From Sphingomonas sp. (GTDB lineage Bacteria > Pseudomonadota > Alphaproteobacteria > Sphingomonadales > Sphingomonadaceae), in assembly GCA_017418975.1 (NCBI GenBank), contig JAFOMG010000021.1, positions 30,689-94,688 on the forward strand: 64,000 nt of DNA. Reading direction: 5' to 3'. Every line of letters begins with the position of its first letter. The first letter of the stretch is position 1. The notes beneath the pieces are model-generated. The model ran no database searches. It was not told the DNA's origin and worked only from the letters and a program-made list of their open reading frames with translations. Both the position numbers and the translations under genes were made by a program. Positions 54,616-64,000 of this stretch are shown piece by piece.

Positions 54616-57486
54616 ATGAAATCGTTCCGGATGCTTTGCGGCGCGTCGATCTGCGCGCTGGCGATCGGCGCCGCCGTGCCCGTCTTCGCGCAGCAGGCGC
54701 CCACCGCCGCCGCCGCTGCCGCCGGGGCTCAGGCCAAGCCGGTTCCGGTGGCCGAGCTCGTGAAGAAGGTCGACATCCCCTATCAGGGCTTCACGCTCTC
54801 GAACGGCCTGCGCGTACTGGTCCATACCGATCGCAAGGCGCCGATCGTCGCGGTCTCCACCTGGTATGATGTCGGCTCGAAGCATGAGCCCGCCGGCAAG
54901 ACGGGCTTTGCCCATCTGTTCGAGCATCTGATGTTCAACGGCTCGGAAAATGCCCCGGACGATTTCTTCGAGCCGCTCAAGCAGGTCGGCGCCACCGACT
55001 TCAACGGCACCACCAGCTTCGATCGCACCAATTATTTCGAGACGGTGCCGCGTCCGGCGCTCGAGCGCGCGCTGTTCCTGGAGAGCGACCGCATGGGCTA
55101 TCTGCTCGGCGCGATCACCCAGGGCGTGCTCGACGAACAGCGCGGCGTCGTCCAGAACGAGAAGCGCCAGGGCGACAACCAGCCCTATGGCCTGGTCTAT
55201 TACAAGGTGCTCGAGGAACTGCTCGGCACCACGCCCTATGGCCATAACGTGATCGGCTCGATGGCCGATCTCGATGCCGCCAGCCTCGACGACGTGAAGA
55301 ACTGGTTCCGCGCCCATTATGGCCCGAACAACGCGATCCTCGTCCTTGCCGGCGATGTCGACGTGAAGGAAGCCCGGCCGCTGGTCGAGAAATATTTCGG
55401 CGCGATCCCGGCCGGCCCGAAGAGCGTGCTGCCGCAGGTTACCGTGCCGACGCTGGCCGCGCCCAAGACGGTGACGATCAAGGACAATGTCGCCGCCACC
55501 CTGATCCTGCGCAGCTGGGCGGTGCCCGGCCTGAACGACAAGGATGCGACGGCGCTCAACGTCTTCGCCTCGGTGCTGGGCGGCCTTGCCAGCTCGCGGC
55601 TCGACAATGAGCTGGTCCGCAAGGACAAGACCGCCGTCCAGGTGTCGAGCAACGTCCAGTCGATGGCGCAGCTCGGCATCTTCATGGTCCAGGCTGTGGT
55701 GAAGCCCGGCGTCGATCCCGCGGTGGTGTCGAAGCGTCTCGACGAGATCCTGGCCGATCTCCTCAAGAACGGGCCGACCGCGGATGAAGTGAAGCGTGTC
55801 GCCACCACCAACGTCTCGGGCCGCATCGCCGGGCTGGAATCGGTCGGCGGTTTCGGCGGCAAGGCCGTCGCGCTTGCCTCGGGCGAGCTCTATTCGGGCG
55901 ATCCGCTCCACTTCAAGAAGGAGCTGGAGGCAATGGCCCGGGTCACCCCGGCCGAAGTGACCGCGGCGGCCAACAAGTGGCTCAGGCGGCCCGCGCTCAC
56001 CGTGATGGTGGTGCCCGGCCAGCGCGAGGCCTATCAGGAAGCGGCCGCCGTCGCCGCCAAGCCGGCGGAAGGCCCCAAGACCGCCCCGGTGAAGGGCACG
56101 CGCGGCGACATGCCCGCCGTCGCCCCGATCGGCGACCTCGTCTTCCCCAAGGTGGAGCGCACCCGGCTCTCGAACGGCATCGAGCTGGTCTATGCCCATC
56201 GCAACGCGGTGCCGGTCACCCAGATCGAGATGAGCTTCGATGCCGGCGTCGCCGCCGATCCGGCCGACAAGCTCGGCACCCAGCGCCTGACGCTCAACAT
56301 GATGGACGAAGGTACCACCAGCCTCGATTCGACCGCGCTCGCCGAAGCGCGCGAGCGGCTGGGCGCGACCATCGGCTCGGGCAGCTCGGCCGATCGCACC
56401 TATCTGGGCGTCGATGCGCCGAGCCCGAACCTGGCTGGCGCGCTCGATCTGTTCGCCGACGTGGTCGAGCGGCCCGCCTTCGCGCCGGCCGAGATCGAGC
56501 GGGTGCGCGGCCAGGTGCTCACCGGCATCGCGCAGGAGCTGACCAGCCCGACGGGCCTGTCCGGCCGCATGGTGCCGCGCGTGCTCTATGGCGCGGGCAG
56601 CCCCTATGCGAAGCTCGGCGCCGGCTCGGGCGATCCGGCGGTGGTCAAGACGATCACGCGCGACGATCTCGTCGCCTGGCACAATGCCTGGATCCGCCCG
56701 GACAAGGCCAAGATCTTCGTCGTCAGCGATCGTCCGCTCGCCGAGATCAAGGCCGCGCTCGACGCGCGCTTCGGCGGCTGGAAGAGCGAGGGCCCGGCCG
56801 GAACCAAGGCCTTCACGGCCTCGGCCCAGGCGATGACGCCGCGGATCATCCTGATCGACCGGCCCAATTCGCCCCAGTCGCAGATCGTCGCGGCGCAGCT
56901 GACCGGCGTCGATCCCTTCTCGGACACGCTGGCGGTGACGACCGCCAACCAGGCGCTCGGTTCCGGCTTCCTCTCGCGCATCAACATGGATCTGCGCGAG
57001 GCCAAGCATTGGTCCTATGGCGCGGGCGGCGGCTATACCTTCCTGGAGCACGCCGTGCCCTATACGATCAGTGCCCCGGTCCAGGCGGACAGGACGGGCG
57101 ATTCGATCAAGGCGATCCAGCAGCAGGTGCGCGCGTTCCTCACCACCGAGGGCGTGACGTCCAAGGAGCTGACGCGCGAAGTCAATGGCTCGACTCGCGA
57201 GCTGCCCGGCCGCTTCGAAACGTCGGACGCCGTGCTCAACGCGATGCAGCAGAACGACCTGCGTCGCCGCCCGGACGATTATTTCAGCACCATCGCACAA
57301 AAATATCGCGCGCTCACCCTGGCCCAGCTTGACGCTGCGGCACGCGCGGCTCTCGACCCGAACAAGTTCGTTTTCGTGGTCGTCGGCGATGCCGCGAAGG
57401 TCCGGCCGCAGCTTGACAGCATCGGCCTGCCCGTCGAGGTGGTCCCCGCAGCGTCGCTGGCAAGCACCAAGCCGGCGGCCAACTAA
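54616..57486 (+). CDS. M16-family (pitrilysin-like) zinc metallopeptidase, secreted
   Basis: This 956-residue protein starts at the ATG at 54616, giving a signal peptide ending AVPVFAQ. The N-terminal M16 domain has the inverted zinc motif HLFEH within GFAHLFEHLMFNGSENAPDD and the downstream Glu in GVVQNEKRQGDNQPYG. The second, inactive M16 half begins around VERTRLSNGIELVYAHRN, giving the usual clam-shell of two halves. It degrades peptides in the periplasm. It is divergent from the M28 gene; a small protein follows 14 bp downstream. Confidence 0.93.
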   Translation: MKSFRMLCGASICALAIGAAVPVFAQQAPTAAAAAAGAQAKPVPVAELVKKVDIPYQGFTLSNGLRVLVHTDRKAPIVAVSTWYDVGSKHEPAGKTGFAHLFEHLMFNGSENAPDDFFEPLKQVGATDFNGTTSFDRTNYFETVPRPALERALFLESDRMGYLLGAITQGVLDEQRGVVQNEKRQGDNQPYGLVYYKVLEELLGTTPYGHNVIGSMADLDAASLDDVKNWFRAHYGPNNAILVLAGDVDVKEARPLVEKYFGAIPAGPKSVLPQVTVPTLAAPKTVTIKDNVAATLILRSWAVPGLNDKDATALNVFASVLGGLASSRLDNELVRKDKTAVQVSSNVQSMAQLGIFMVQAVVKPGVDPAVVSKRLDEILADLLKNGPTADEVKRVATTNVSGRIAGLESVGGFGGKAVALASGELYSGDPLHFKKELEAMARVTPAEVTAAANKWLRRPALTVMVVPGQREAYQEAAAVAAKPAEGPKTAPVKGTRGDMPAVAPIGDLVFPKVERTRLSNGIELVYAHRNAVPVTQIEMSFDAGVAADPADKLGTQRLTLNMMDEGTTSLDSTALAEARERLGATIGSGSSADRTYLGVDAPSPNLAGALDLFADVVERPAFAPAEIERVRGQVLTGIAQELTSPTGLSGRMVPRVLYGAGSPYAKLGAGSGDPAVVKTITRDDLVAWHNAWIRPDKAKIFVVSDRPLAEIKAALDARFGGWKSEGPAGTKAFTASAQAMTPRIILIDRPNSPQSQIVAAQLTGVDPFSDTLAVTTANQALGSGFLSRINMDLREAKHWSYGAGGGYTFLEHAVPYTISAPVQADRTGDSIKAIQQQVRAFLTTEGVTSKELTREVNGSTRELPGRFETSDAVLNAMQQNDLRRRPDDYFSTIAQKYRALTLAQLDAAARAALDPNKFVFVVVGDAAKVRPQLDSIGLPVEVVPAASLASTKPAAN

Positions 57487-57500
57487 TCAGGAGAGTTCTC

Positions 57501-57800
57501 ATGGCGAATGTGGACGGCAGCTGGAACACGGTCGTGAAGTCGCCGCTGGGCGACCAGGCGGCGGTGTTCACCGTGACGACCGACGGCGACACCTTCACCG
57601 GCACCTTCGCCGGTGCGATGGGCAATGCCGAAGCCAAGGGCGGCAAGGTCGATGGCGACAAGCTGAGCTGGACGATGGACGTCTCGGTTCCCATGCCGAT
57701 GACGCTCACGGGCGAGGCGACGGTGGACGGCGACAGCATGGCCGGCACCGTCACTGCGGGGGCGTTCGGCGCCTTCCCGCTCACCGGTACGCGCGCCTGA
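57501..57800 (+). CDS. Small conserved-looking protein of unknown function
   Basis: This 99-residue protein has alternating beta-strand sequence (MANVDGSWNTVVKSPLGDQ, AVFTVTTDGDTFTGTF, KLSWTMDVSVPMPMTLTGEA) and no Cys, signal peptide or membrane segment. The pattern suggests a lipocalin-like or beta-sandwich domain of the kind called GWxTD/YceI-like in places, but I cannot name a family. GGAGAG precedes the ATG. It lies 14 bp after the M16 gene and is probably in the same transcript. A strong hairpin follows. Confidence 0.75.
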   Translation: MANVDGSWNTVVKSPLGDQAAVFTVTTDGDTFTGTFAGAMGNAEAKGGKVDGDKLSWTMDVSVPMPMTLTGEATVDGDSMAGTVTAGAFGAFPLTGTRA

Positions 57801-58127
57801 GCGCACGCGCCCGGACAGGGTAACGAGGCGCCCGTCCCGCACCGCGCGGGGCGGGCGCCTTGCTGTTCGGAGAAGCGCGGAAGCGGGGGCGAACCGCTAC
57901 CCCCGCTTCCGCAAGACGCGGAGCCGCCGGGCCAGGGGCCCCGCGCCTTCCCGGGCCGGCGCCCGTCGAGCGCACCAGAGCTGGACGCAGGCGCCGGCCG
58001 GGCCCGCTTTCTCGCAGCCGGCCGCGCAGTGCCGATGCGGCCGGCAAGGAGAAATGATGCAGGCGGGAGCGTTGCGTGGCTGCGCGGCTCCGCTATGTGC
58101 TGAACCCCAGTTCATGAAGGGGGAAAC
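57801..58127. other. Gene-free 327-bp gap with a strong terminator hairpin
   Basis: At 57826-57860 a long stem pairs AGGCGCCCG with CGGGCGCCT (9 bp perfect) and continues inward through CCCGC/GCGGG, an effective terminator for the M16 transcript although only TTG follows. The rest is very GC-rich with short palindromes (GGGCCAGGGGCCCCG, CGGGCCGGCGCCCG). I see no credible gene. The last 40 bp hold the promoter region and AAGGGGGAAAC binding site of the DUF808 gene. Confidence 0.7.
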
Positions 58128-59066
58128 ATGCCGGGCGGTCTGGTCGCATTGCTGGATGACGTTGCCGCGCTCGCCAAGCTGGCGGCGGCTTCGCTGGACG
58201 ACGTGGCGGGGGCCGCGGGGCGTGCGGGCACCAAGGCGGCCGGGGTGGTGATCGACGATGCCGCGGTCACGCCGCGCTATGTCGTCGGCCTCACGCCGGA
58301 TCGCGAGCTGCCGATCATCTGGAAGATCACGCTCGGCTCGCTCCGCAACAAGCTGCTCTTCATCCTGCCGGTCGCGCTCGCGCTCAGCGCCTTCGCGCCC
58401 TGGGCGGTGACGCCGCTGCTGATGATCGGCGGCGCCTATCTGTGCTTCGAGGCGGCCGAGAAGATCGTCGAGGCGCTGGCCGGCCACCATGCCGAGGCGG
58501 AAGTCGCGGAGATCGCCACGCCGGCCGAGCTGGAGAAGCGCCAGGTCGCCGGTGCGGTGCGCACCGATTTCATCCTGTCGGCGGAGATCATGGCGATCGC
58601 GCTGGCCGAGCTGCCGGACGCCTCGCTCGGCATGCGCGCGGCGGCGCTGGCGGCGGTCGCGATCGCGATCACCATCGGCGTCTATGGCGTGGTCGCGCTG
58701 ATCGTGAAGATGGATGATATCGGCTTGCACCTGAGCAAGCGCCCCTCGGCGATCGCGCAGCGGACCGGTGCGTTCCTGGTCAGGGCGATGCCGGTGCTGC
58801 TCCAGGCGCTGTCGCATGTCGGCGTGGCGGCGATGGTCTGGGTCGGCGGCGGCATCCTGCTGCACGGGCTGGAGGTGTTCGGCCTGAACGCAGCGCCGCA
58901 TTTCGTGCACCACCTCGCCGAGGTGGCGGGCCATGCGGTGCCGTTCGCGCAGGGTTTCGTCCAATGGCTGGTCGGCGCGATCGGGGCCGGGATCTGCGGG
59001 ATGATCGTCGGCGCGGCGATCGTGGGAGTGCTGCACCTGGTGCCGGGGAAGAAGGCCGCGCACTGA
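58128..59066 (+). CDS. DUF808/YedI-family membrane protein
   Basis: This 312-residue protein opens MPGGLVALLDDVAALAKLAA and continues DDAAVTPRYVVGLTPDRELP, the DUF808 signature. Four to five membrane segments follow (e.g. LLFILPVALALSAFAPWAV, AAALAAVAIAITIGVYGVVA, ALSHVGVAAMVWVGGGILLH). ATG at 58128 has a strong AAGGGGGAAAC upstream. The E. coli relative YedI is an inner-membrane protein with no settled function. Confidence 0.93.
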   Translation: MPGGLVALLDDVAALAKLAAASLDDVAGAAGRAGTKAAGVVIDDAAVTPRYVVGLTPDRELPIIWKITLGSLRNKLLFILPVALALSAFAPWAVTPLLMIGGAYLCFEAAEKIVEALAGHHAEAEVAEIATPAELEKRQVAGAVRTDFILSAEIMAIALAELPDASLGMRAAALAAVAIAITIGVYGVVALIVKMDDIGLHLSKRPSAIAQRTGAFLVRAMPVLLQALSHVGVAAMVWVGGGILLHGLEVFGLNAAPHFVHHLAEVAGHAVPFAQGFVQWLVGAIGAGICGMIVGAAIVGVLHLVPGKKAAH

Positions 59067-59074
59067 GCCCTGAA

Positions 59075-59099
59075 CTCCCCGCCCTTGCAGGCAGGGGAG
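59075..59099. terminator. Bidirectional hairpin between DUF808 gene and purK
   Basis: CTCCCCGCC-CTTGCA-GGCAGGGGAG forms a 9-bp stem with one bulged A between two convergent stops and could serve both. Confidence 0.6.
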
Positions 59100-59102
59100 G
59101 AA

Positions 59103-60175
59103 TCAGCCTCGCCGCACCCTGGTCACATGCCCCATCTTCCGCCCCGGCCGGGCATCGCCCTTGCCATAGAGGTGGAGATGCGTGCCCGGCTCGGCGAGCA
59201 GTTCGGGCCAGCGGTTCGCCTGATCGCCGATCAGGTTCTCCATCTCGACGCCCGCGCCGGTGAGCGCGGTCGAGCCCAGCGGCAGGCCGCAAATGGCGCG
59301 GATATGGTTCTCGAACTGCGAGCATTCGGCGCCTTCGATCGTCCAATGCCCCGAATTGTGCACCCGCGGCGCCATCTCGTTGAACACCGGGCCATCGTCG
59401 GTCGCGAAGAACTCCAGCGTCAGCACGCCGACATGGCCGAGCGCCTCGGCGACGCGGCCGGCCAGCGTGGCCGCTTCGGTCCAGTGGCGGGCGATCTCGG
59501 CGGGGGCGGGCACGGTCGACTTGTCGAGGATGCCGTCCTTGTGCTCGTTCCAGGGCGGCGGATAGCTGGCCAGCGCGCCATCGACGCCGCGCACCGTGAT
59601 GATCGAGAATTCGTGGCTGAACGTCACAAAGCCCTCGAGGATCGCCGGCCGCTCGCCGATTTCCTCCCAGGCCGAGGCGGCTTCGGCCGCGTCGCGGATG
59701 CGCACCTGGCCCTTGCCGTCATAGCCGAGGCGCAGCGTCTTCAGGATCGCCGGCGCGCCGATCTCCGCGATTGCGGCGTCGAGTTGCGCGCGGGTCTCGA
59801 CCAGCGCCCAGGGCGCGGTGCGCCCGCCGAGCGCGGCGACGAACGCCTTTTCCCGCGCCCGGTCCTGCGCGATCGACAGGCTCTGCGCGCCGGGACGCAC
59901 CGGCACCTTGCCGGCGAGGAACTCGACCGGCCCGATCGCGATGTTCTCGAACTCATAGGTGATCACGTCGCACTGGGCGGCGAGCTCGTCGAGCACGATG
60001 CGGCTGTGATAATCGGCGCGGGTGTAGCTGGAGGCGGTCTGCGCGGCGACGCTCTCTTCGTCGGGCGCGAGCACATGGGTGCGATAGCCGAGCTGCGCGG
60101 CGGCGACGGCGAGCATGCGGCCGAGCTGGCCCCCGCCCAGAATGCCGATCGTCGAACCGGGAGGCAGCGCGCCGC

Positions 60176-60179
<4 letters not shown>
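59103..60179 (-). CDS. purK: N5-carboxyaminoimidazole ribonucleotide synthase
   Basis: This 358-residue ATP-grasp enzyme carboxylates AIR using bicarbonate in purine synthesis. It opens [20 protein letters not shown], with [22 protein letters not shown], and the metal-binding [20 protein letters not shown] and [10 protein letters not shown]. Its ATG overlaps the purE stop as ATGA, so purEK are translationally coupled, the usual order in alphaproteobacteria. Confidence 0.96.
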
Positions 60180-60655
<476 letters not shown>

Positions 60656-60776
60656 GTCTTGCCCCGTCTCGTGTGGAAGGCGCGTTCCTAGAGGGGAGGG
60701 GCGGGGAGGGCAACCCATCCCGGCTGCGAGAACCGGCCCGCTGGAAGAACCGGCCTCGCCATAATAGCATCGGCCG

Positions 60777-61106
60777 ATGCTGCTCGCTCTCGCCCTGCTC
60801 GCCGCCGGTCAAACCCCTTTCCCGACACGGGCAGGGCAATGCCAATGGGTGCGGGGCGGCTTCTACGTGGCCAATGGCAGCGGCATCAACCGGCTCTGGG
60901 TCCGCGGCACGAAGCACGTGCTGAATCTGCACGATGCCGACAGCGAGAAAGAGGCGCCGCCGGCGATACGGCGGTTCTGGGACGGTCGCCCATTCGAGCG
61001 GCGGCTATGGGGCGAATTCTACGTCTGCGCCCGGGCACGCTATATCCCGGGCCACATGCAGCGCGTCCGCATTCTGCGCACGCGCCGCACCGTGATCACC
61101 GGCTGA
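60777..61106 (+). CDS. Small secreted protein of unknown function
   Basis: This 109-residue protein has a short hydrophobic N-terminus ([12 protein letters not shown]) that could be a signal peptide. The mature part is basic, with two Cys ([34 protein letters not shown]) and a C-terminal [14 protein letters not shown]. No family is recognised. It sits divergent from purE and ends 4 bp from the convergent gpmA stop. Confidence 0.65.
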   Translation: MLLALALLAAGQTPFPTRAGQCQWVRGGFYVANGSGINRLWVRGTKHVLNLHDADSEKEAPPAIRRFWDGRPFERRLWGEFYVCARARYIPGHMQRVRILRTRRTVITG

Positions 61107-61110
61107 TCGC

Positions 61111-61797
61111 TCACCGCTCGCTGAGATAATAGCGATCCAGCGCGTTCAGCTGGTCGTCCAGCTCATAGACGATCGGCTGGCCGGTCGGGATCTCCAGGTT
61201 CACGATCTCGTCGTCGGGAATGCCCGAGAGATGCTTCACCAGCGCGCGCAGCGAATTGCCGTGCGCGGCGATCAGCACGCGCTTGCCGGCCTTGAGCTCG
61301 GGCGCGATCCGCTCGTCCCAATAGGGAAGCACGCGGGCGATCGTGTCCTTCAGGCTTTCGGTCTGCGGGATCGCCACGCCGCGATAGCGCGCGTCCTTGG
61401 CGAGGTCCCAGGGCGACCCTTCCTCGGGAAGCGGCGGCGGCACGTCGAAGCTGCGGCGCCAGATCTTCACCTGCTCGTCGCCGTGCAGCGCCGCGGTCTC
61501 GGCCTTGTTGAGCCCGGTCAGCCCGCCATAATGGCGCTCGTTGAGCTTCCAGCTCTTCTCCTCGGGCAGCCAGAGCCGGCCCATCGCCTCCAGCGCCAGG
61601 TGCAGCGTCTTGATCGCGCGGCTCTGGAAGCTGGTGAAGCACAGGTCGAAGTCGAGTCCCTTTTCGCGCATCAGCGTGCCGGCGGCCGTCGCCTCCTCCA
61701 CGCCCTGCTCCGTCAGATCGACGTCCCACCAGCCGGTGAAGCGATTCTCGAGGTTCCAGGCCGATTGGCCGTGGCGGATCAGGACGAGCTTGGGCAT
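61111..61797 (-). CDS. gpmA: 2,3-bisphosphoglycerate-dependent phosphoglycerate mutase
   Basis: This 228-residue protein carries the phosphohistidine motif [12 protein letters not shown] (H9 region), [32 protein letters not shown] and the second His in [16 protein letters not shown]. The ATG at 61797 has AAGGAG 5 nt upstream. It interconverts 3- and 2-phosphoglycerate in glycolysis. Confidence 0.96.
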   Translation of the reverse strand: MPKLVLIRHGQSAWNLENRFTGWWDVDLTEQGVEEATAAGTLMREKGLDFDLCFTSFQSRAIKTLHLALEAMGRLWLPEEKSWKLNERHYGGLTGLNKAETAALHGDEQVKIWRRSFDVPPPLPEEGSPWDLAKDARYRGVAIPQTESLKDTIARVLPYWDERIAPELKAGKRVLIAAHGNSLRALVKHLSGIPDDEIVNLEIPTGQPIVYELDDQLNALDRYYLSER

Positions 61798-61865
61798 GCG
61801 AACTCCTTGCAACCGGTTGCGAGCGTCCTTAGCGGCAGGAGCGGCGGGGACAAGGGAGACAGGCG

Positions 61866-62588
61866 ATGGCGATCGTTCGGCAGACTCTGGTGTACCAAGG
61901 CCCTGGCGGCCCCTTCGAAGGGGTGATCGCCTATGAGGACGAGGTGACGACGCTGCGTCCGGGCGTGCTCGTCCTGCCCAATGTGCTCGGCCAGAAGGAA
62001 GCCGACAACGTCCATGCCGAGAACCTCGCCAAGCTTGGCTATGTGGCGCTGGCGGCGGACGTCTATGGCCAGGGCAAGCGCACCCGGCACGGGCCGGATG
62101 CGGGAGTCTATATGAACCAGCTCAACGCCGATCGTGCCCTGTTGCGCGACCGGCTCGCCGCCGCGCTCGCCGCGCTTGCCGGCTTCGACCGGGTCGATCC
62201 CGCGAAGCTGGCCGCGATCGGCTTCTGCTTCGGCGGCAAGTGCGTGCTCGACATGGCGCGTTCGGGCCTTGCGATCCTGGGCGGCGTCTCGTTCCACGGC
62301 GTCTATGACGCGCCCGATTATGCCAGCGTGTCGCCGATCGCGGCCCGGCTGCTCGTCTGCCATGGCTGGGAGGACCCGATCGCGCCGCCCGAAAAGGCCG
62401 TGGCGCTGGCCCGGGAGCTGACCGAAGCGGGCGCCGACTGGCAGATCCATGCCTATGGCGGTGCCGGCCACGCCTTCACCGACCGGGACCGCAGGACGGC
62501 CACCATCCCGGGCGTGGTCTACGAGCCCCGGGCCGATCGCCGCAGCTGGCAGGCGATGGCCAATTTCCTCGAGGAAGTCTTCGCCTGA
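61866..62588 (+). CDS. Dienelactone hydrolase-family protein
   Basis: This 240-residue alpha/beta hydrolase has the dienelactone-type Cys nucleophile: C121 in GFCFGG, D170 in HGWEDPIAP and H202 in [29 protein letters not shown] near the N-terminus is typical of the family. The substrate is unknown; true chlorocatechol-pathway genes are absent nearby. It is divergent from gpmA, and the FUSC gene follows 4 bp after its stop. Confidence 0.9.
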   Translation: MAIVRQTLVYQGPGGPFEGVIAYEDEVTTLRPGVLVLPNVLGQKEADNVHAENLAKLGYVALAADVYGQGKRTRHGPDAGVYMNQLNADRALLRDRLAAALAALAGFDRVDPAKLAAIGFCFGGKCVLDMARSGLAILGGVSFHGVYDAPDYASVSPIAARLLVCHGWEDPIAPPEKAVALARELTEAGADWQIHAYGGAGHAFTDRDRRTATIPGVVYEPRADRRSWQAMANFLEEVFA

Positions 62589-62592
62589 TCCG

Positions 62593-63684
62593 ATGGTGAA
62601 GGCGGCTCCCCGCAAGCGCCTGATCGACCGGGTCACCGCCCGGACCGTCGACGAGGCGGAAGCTGCCGCCTCGGTGCTGCTCGCCATCGCCGCGGCGCAC
62701 TGGATCGGCGCGGCGAGCGTCTATTGGGCCGCCTTTGCCGGCTATATGGTGATGCGCGGCCATGCGGCGGAGACGCTGGTACGCGGGCTGCTGCGCATCG
62801 CCGGCACCGGCGCGGGCGGGCTGCTCGCGCTCGCCGCCGCGCCGTTCCTGGGCTGGTGGCCGGCCGCGGCGGCTGCGCTGTTCCTGGTCGGCGGCGGCGC
62901 CCTCTACGCCGCGATCACGGGCAAGCGCTCCTATGCATGGCTGTTCTTCGGGCTCACCTTCGCGATGGTGGTGCTCGATAAGCTCGCCCATCCCGATGTC
63001 GCGCTCGCGCGCTTCGTCGAGACGCGCGTGCTCGAGACGGTGGCGGGGACACTCGCCTGCCTGGCGGTCAGCCTCGCCTCCACGCTCACCCTGCGCCGAC
63101 GCTGGCCGGCCCGGCCGAGCCCGCGTCCCGCGGCGCTCGGCTGGCATCCCGAGGCCGCGCGCCACGCGCTGCAGGCCGCCACCGCGCTCGCGCTCCTCGT
63201 CGGGCTCTCGGCCTGGCTGCGCCTGCCGGCGCTGTCCCAGGCCGCGATCGGGATCATGGCGGTGATGATCGTTCCCGCCGATTCGATCGGGACGAGCGGG
63301 CTGCTGCCGGTCAGCCGGCGGCTGGTCCAGCGCTTCCTCGGCTGCCTGGCCGGCGCCGCGCTCGCCGCGCTGATCCTGTTCGTCGCGCATGGATCGCCGG
63401 TGCTGCTGATCCTTGGCACGATGCTCGGCGTGGTGATCGGCCGCCACCTGGAGAATGGCGACCATCCGCACCGCTATGTCGGCACCCAGTTCGCCCTCGC
63501 CATCCTGATCGCGCTGGTGCCGGACAGCTATGCCGATGCGCAGATCGGGCCGGCGCTGACGCGGCTCGCCGGCGTGCTGATCGGTTTCGCGATACTCGAG
63601 CCGGTGCTGCTCGCCTGGCACTGGCTCGCCCCGCGCAGGCCGAGAGCAGGGGCGGCGCGAGCCGGCGAGTCGATCGATATCTGA
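62593..63684 (+). CDS. FUSC-family inner membrane protein
   Basis: This 363-residue protein has about ten membrane segments in two groups split by a short basic loop (LRRRWPARPSPRP). The first half resembles the FUSC/aromatic acid exporter domain (AAAHWIGAASVYWAAFAGYM, then RVLETVAGTLACLAVSLAS). Family members export aromatic acids or act with efflux adaptors; no adaptor or channel partner is adjacent. It starts 4 bp after the hydrolase gene, so the two may be co-expressed. Confidence 0.85.
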   Translation: MVKAAPRKRLIDRVTARTVDEAEAAASVLLAIAAAHWIGAASVYWAAFAGYMVMRGHAAETLVRGLLRIAGTGAGGLLALAAAPFLGWWPAAAAALFLVGGGALYAAITGKRSYAWLFFGLTFAMVVLDKLAHPDVALARFVETRVLETVAGTLACLAVSLASTLTLRRRWPARPSPRPAALGWHPEAARHALQAATALALLVGLSAWLRLPALSQAAIGIMAVMIVPADSIGTSGLLPVSRRLVQRFLGCLAGAALAALILFVAHGSPVLLILGTMLGVVIGRHLENGDHPHRYVGTQFALAILIALVPDSYADAQIGPALTRLAGVLIGFAILEPVLLAWHWLAPRRPRAGAARAGESIDI

Positions 63685-63758
63685 GCGAATGCGCGAGTCG
63701 CCGCGATGGTTAACGAAATGCCCCATGGGCAACCCGGATTCGTCCGTAAGGTGCGATT

Positions 63759-63787
63759 ACCCTAAGGGTTCCCGCCAGATTGGCGGG
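63759..63787. promoter_or_regulatory. Two palindromes in the promoter region of the last gene
   Basis: ACCCTAAGGGT (63759-63769) and CCCGCCAGATTGGCGGG (63771-63787, 7-3-7) lie side by side about 75 bp before the ATG at 63860. The first could be an operator and the second a terminator or leader hairpin. Confidence 0.4.
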
Positions 63788-63859
63788 CCCGTTGCCCCCG
63801 TTCATATTCCCCGCACGACAGCAGCAGCGCGGGCGCTGCGGCGGCAGGGGATTGCACAC

Positions 63860-64000
63860 ATGTCGAAGATCACGATCGCGCTGGAAGCAGCGGTGGCCAC
63901 CGTCATCGAGAATACGCCGAAGGACGGCGCCGCTCGCACCAACCGCCAGCGCGTCTATGTCGACCGCGCCTTTGCCCAGATCCTCAAGCTGATCGCCCCG
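63860..64000 (+). CDS. Protein of unknown function (N-terminal 47 residues only)
   Basis: The ATG at 63860 opens MSKITIALEAAVATVIENTP and runs to the window edge without a stop. The visible part is helical and basic (AARTNRQRVYVDRAFAQIL). It resembles the start of sigma-70-like regulatory proteins I recall from sphingomonads, but 47 residues are not enough to say. No clear Shine-Dalgarno sequence; GGCAGGGG lies about 10 nt upstream. Confidence 0.6.
   Translation, partial: MSKITIALEAAVATVIENTPKDGAARTNRQRVYVDRAFAQILKLIAP

Noticed and set aside
54484-57300. Upstream extension of the M28 peptidase frame by about 900 codons, antisense to the M16 gene
   Set aside because: The GTG at 54483 has a good ribosome binding site and a signal peptide right after it; the extension is antisense noise over a clear M16 peptidase.
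57860-58060. Arg/Pro-rich open frames between the small protein and the DUF808 gene
   Set aside because: Composition reflects GC-rich palindromes; no start signal and no domain.

Overview
This window is GC-rich chromosomal DNA from an alphaproteobacterium, most likely a sphingomonad (Sphingomonas or a close relative). This is inferred from gene content: two large TonB-dependent receptors, a polyhydroxyalkanoate gene set, a DUF2093 protein, a CC_3452-type secreted protein, and strong third-position GC bias. There is no rRNA gene to confirm it. Genes are tightly packed, often with 4-bp start/stop overlaps, and I see no insertion sequence, prophage, integrase or CRISPR array.

Layout. 0-9 kb: a cut-off secreted protein, an HxlR regulator, a lipoprotein, a thioesterase, a TauE-type permease, an AlaC-like aminotransferase, PHA synthase plus phasin (with a cluster of TGCA-type dyads that looks like PhaR operators), ClpS and a Crp/Fnr regulator. 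9-18 kb: murA, an anchored alpha/beta hydrolase, a carbohydrate group (GH92 alpha-mannosidase, CE2-type esterase, TPR protein) and a PLP-dependent gamma-synthase/lyase. 18-28 kb: a two-domain peptidoglycan hydrolase without signal peptide; a translationally coupled lgt-midA-GNAT-pgeF operon; an orphan molybdopterin oxidoreductase coupled to hemH; phbB; a phytase-like esterase. 28-41 kb: an aberrant tRNA-like gene beside rpmB, tadA, a CorC-type protein, purD and xseA with overlapping divergent start codons, DUF2093, an M23 peptidase, a 1018-residue TonB receptor and clpB. 54-64 kb: M28 and M16 peptidases, DUF808, purEK, gpmA, a dienelactone hydrolase, a FUSC protein and a cut-off gene.

The accessory highlight is 42.8-52.7 kb. 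Four proteins share an N-terminal DUF4157 (eCIS core) module with an intact HEAWH zinc motif, followed by four different C-terminal regions: a metzincin-like protease (HEXXHXXGXXD), an ADP-ribosyltransferase-like domain, a papain-like Cys/His domain, and an OTU/papain-like domain behind two basic, nuclear-localisation-like clusters. Three form an operon; the fourth lies beyond a TonB receptor. The modules of two of them are 97.6% identical over 297 bp with only silent differences, then diverge abruptly. I read this as a modular effector or toxin array. No contractile-injection structural genes and no obvious immunity genes lie in the window, so delivery and target are open.

Other points to check: the tRNA-Leu-like gene has perfect acceptor, D and T stems but no possible normal anticodon arm; ClpB has Val in place of the second-ring Walker B aspartate; midA seems to start with CTG; several dispersed palindromic repeats occupy the gaps.
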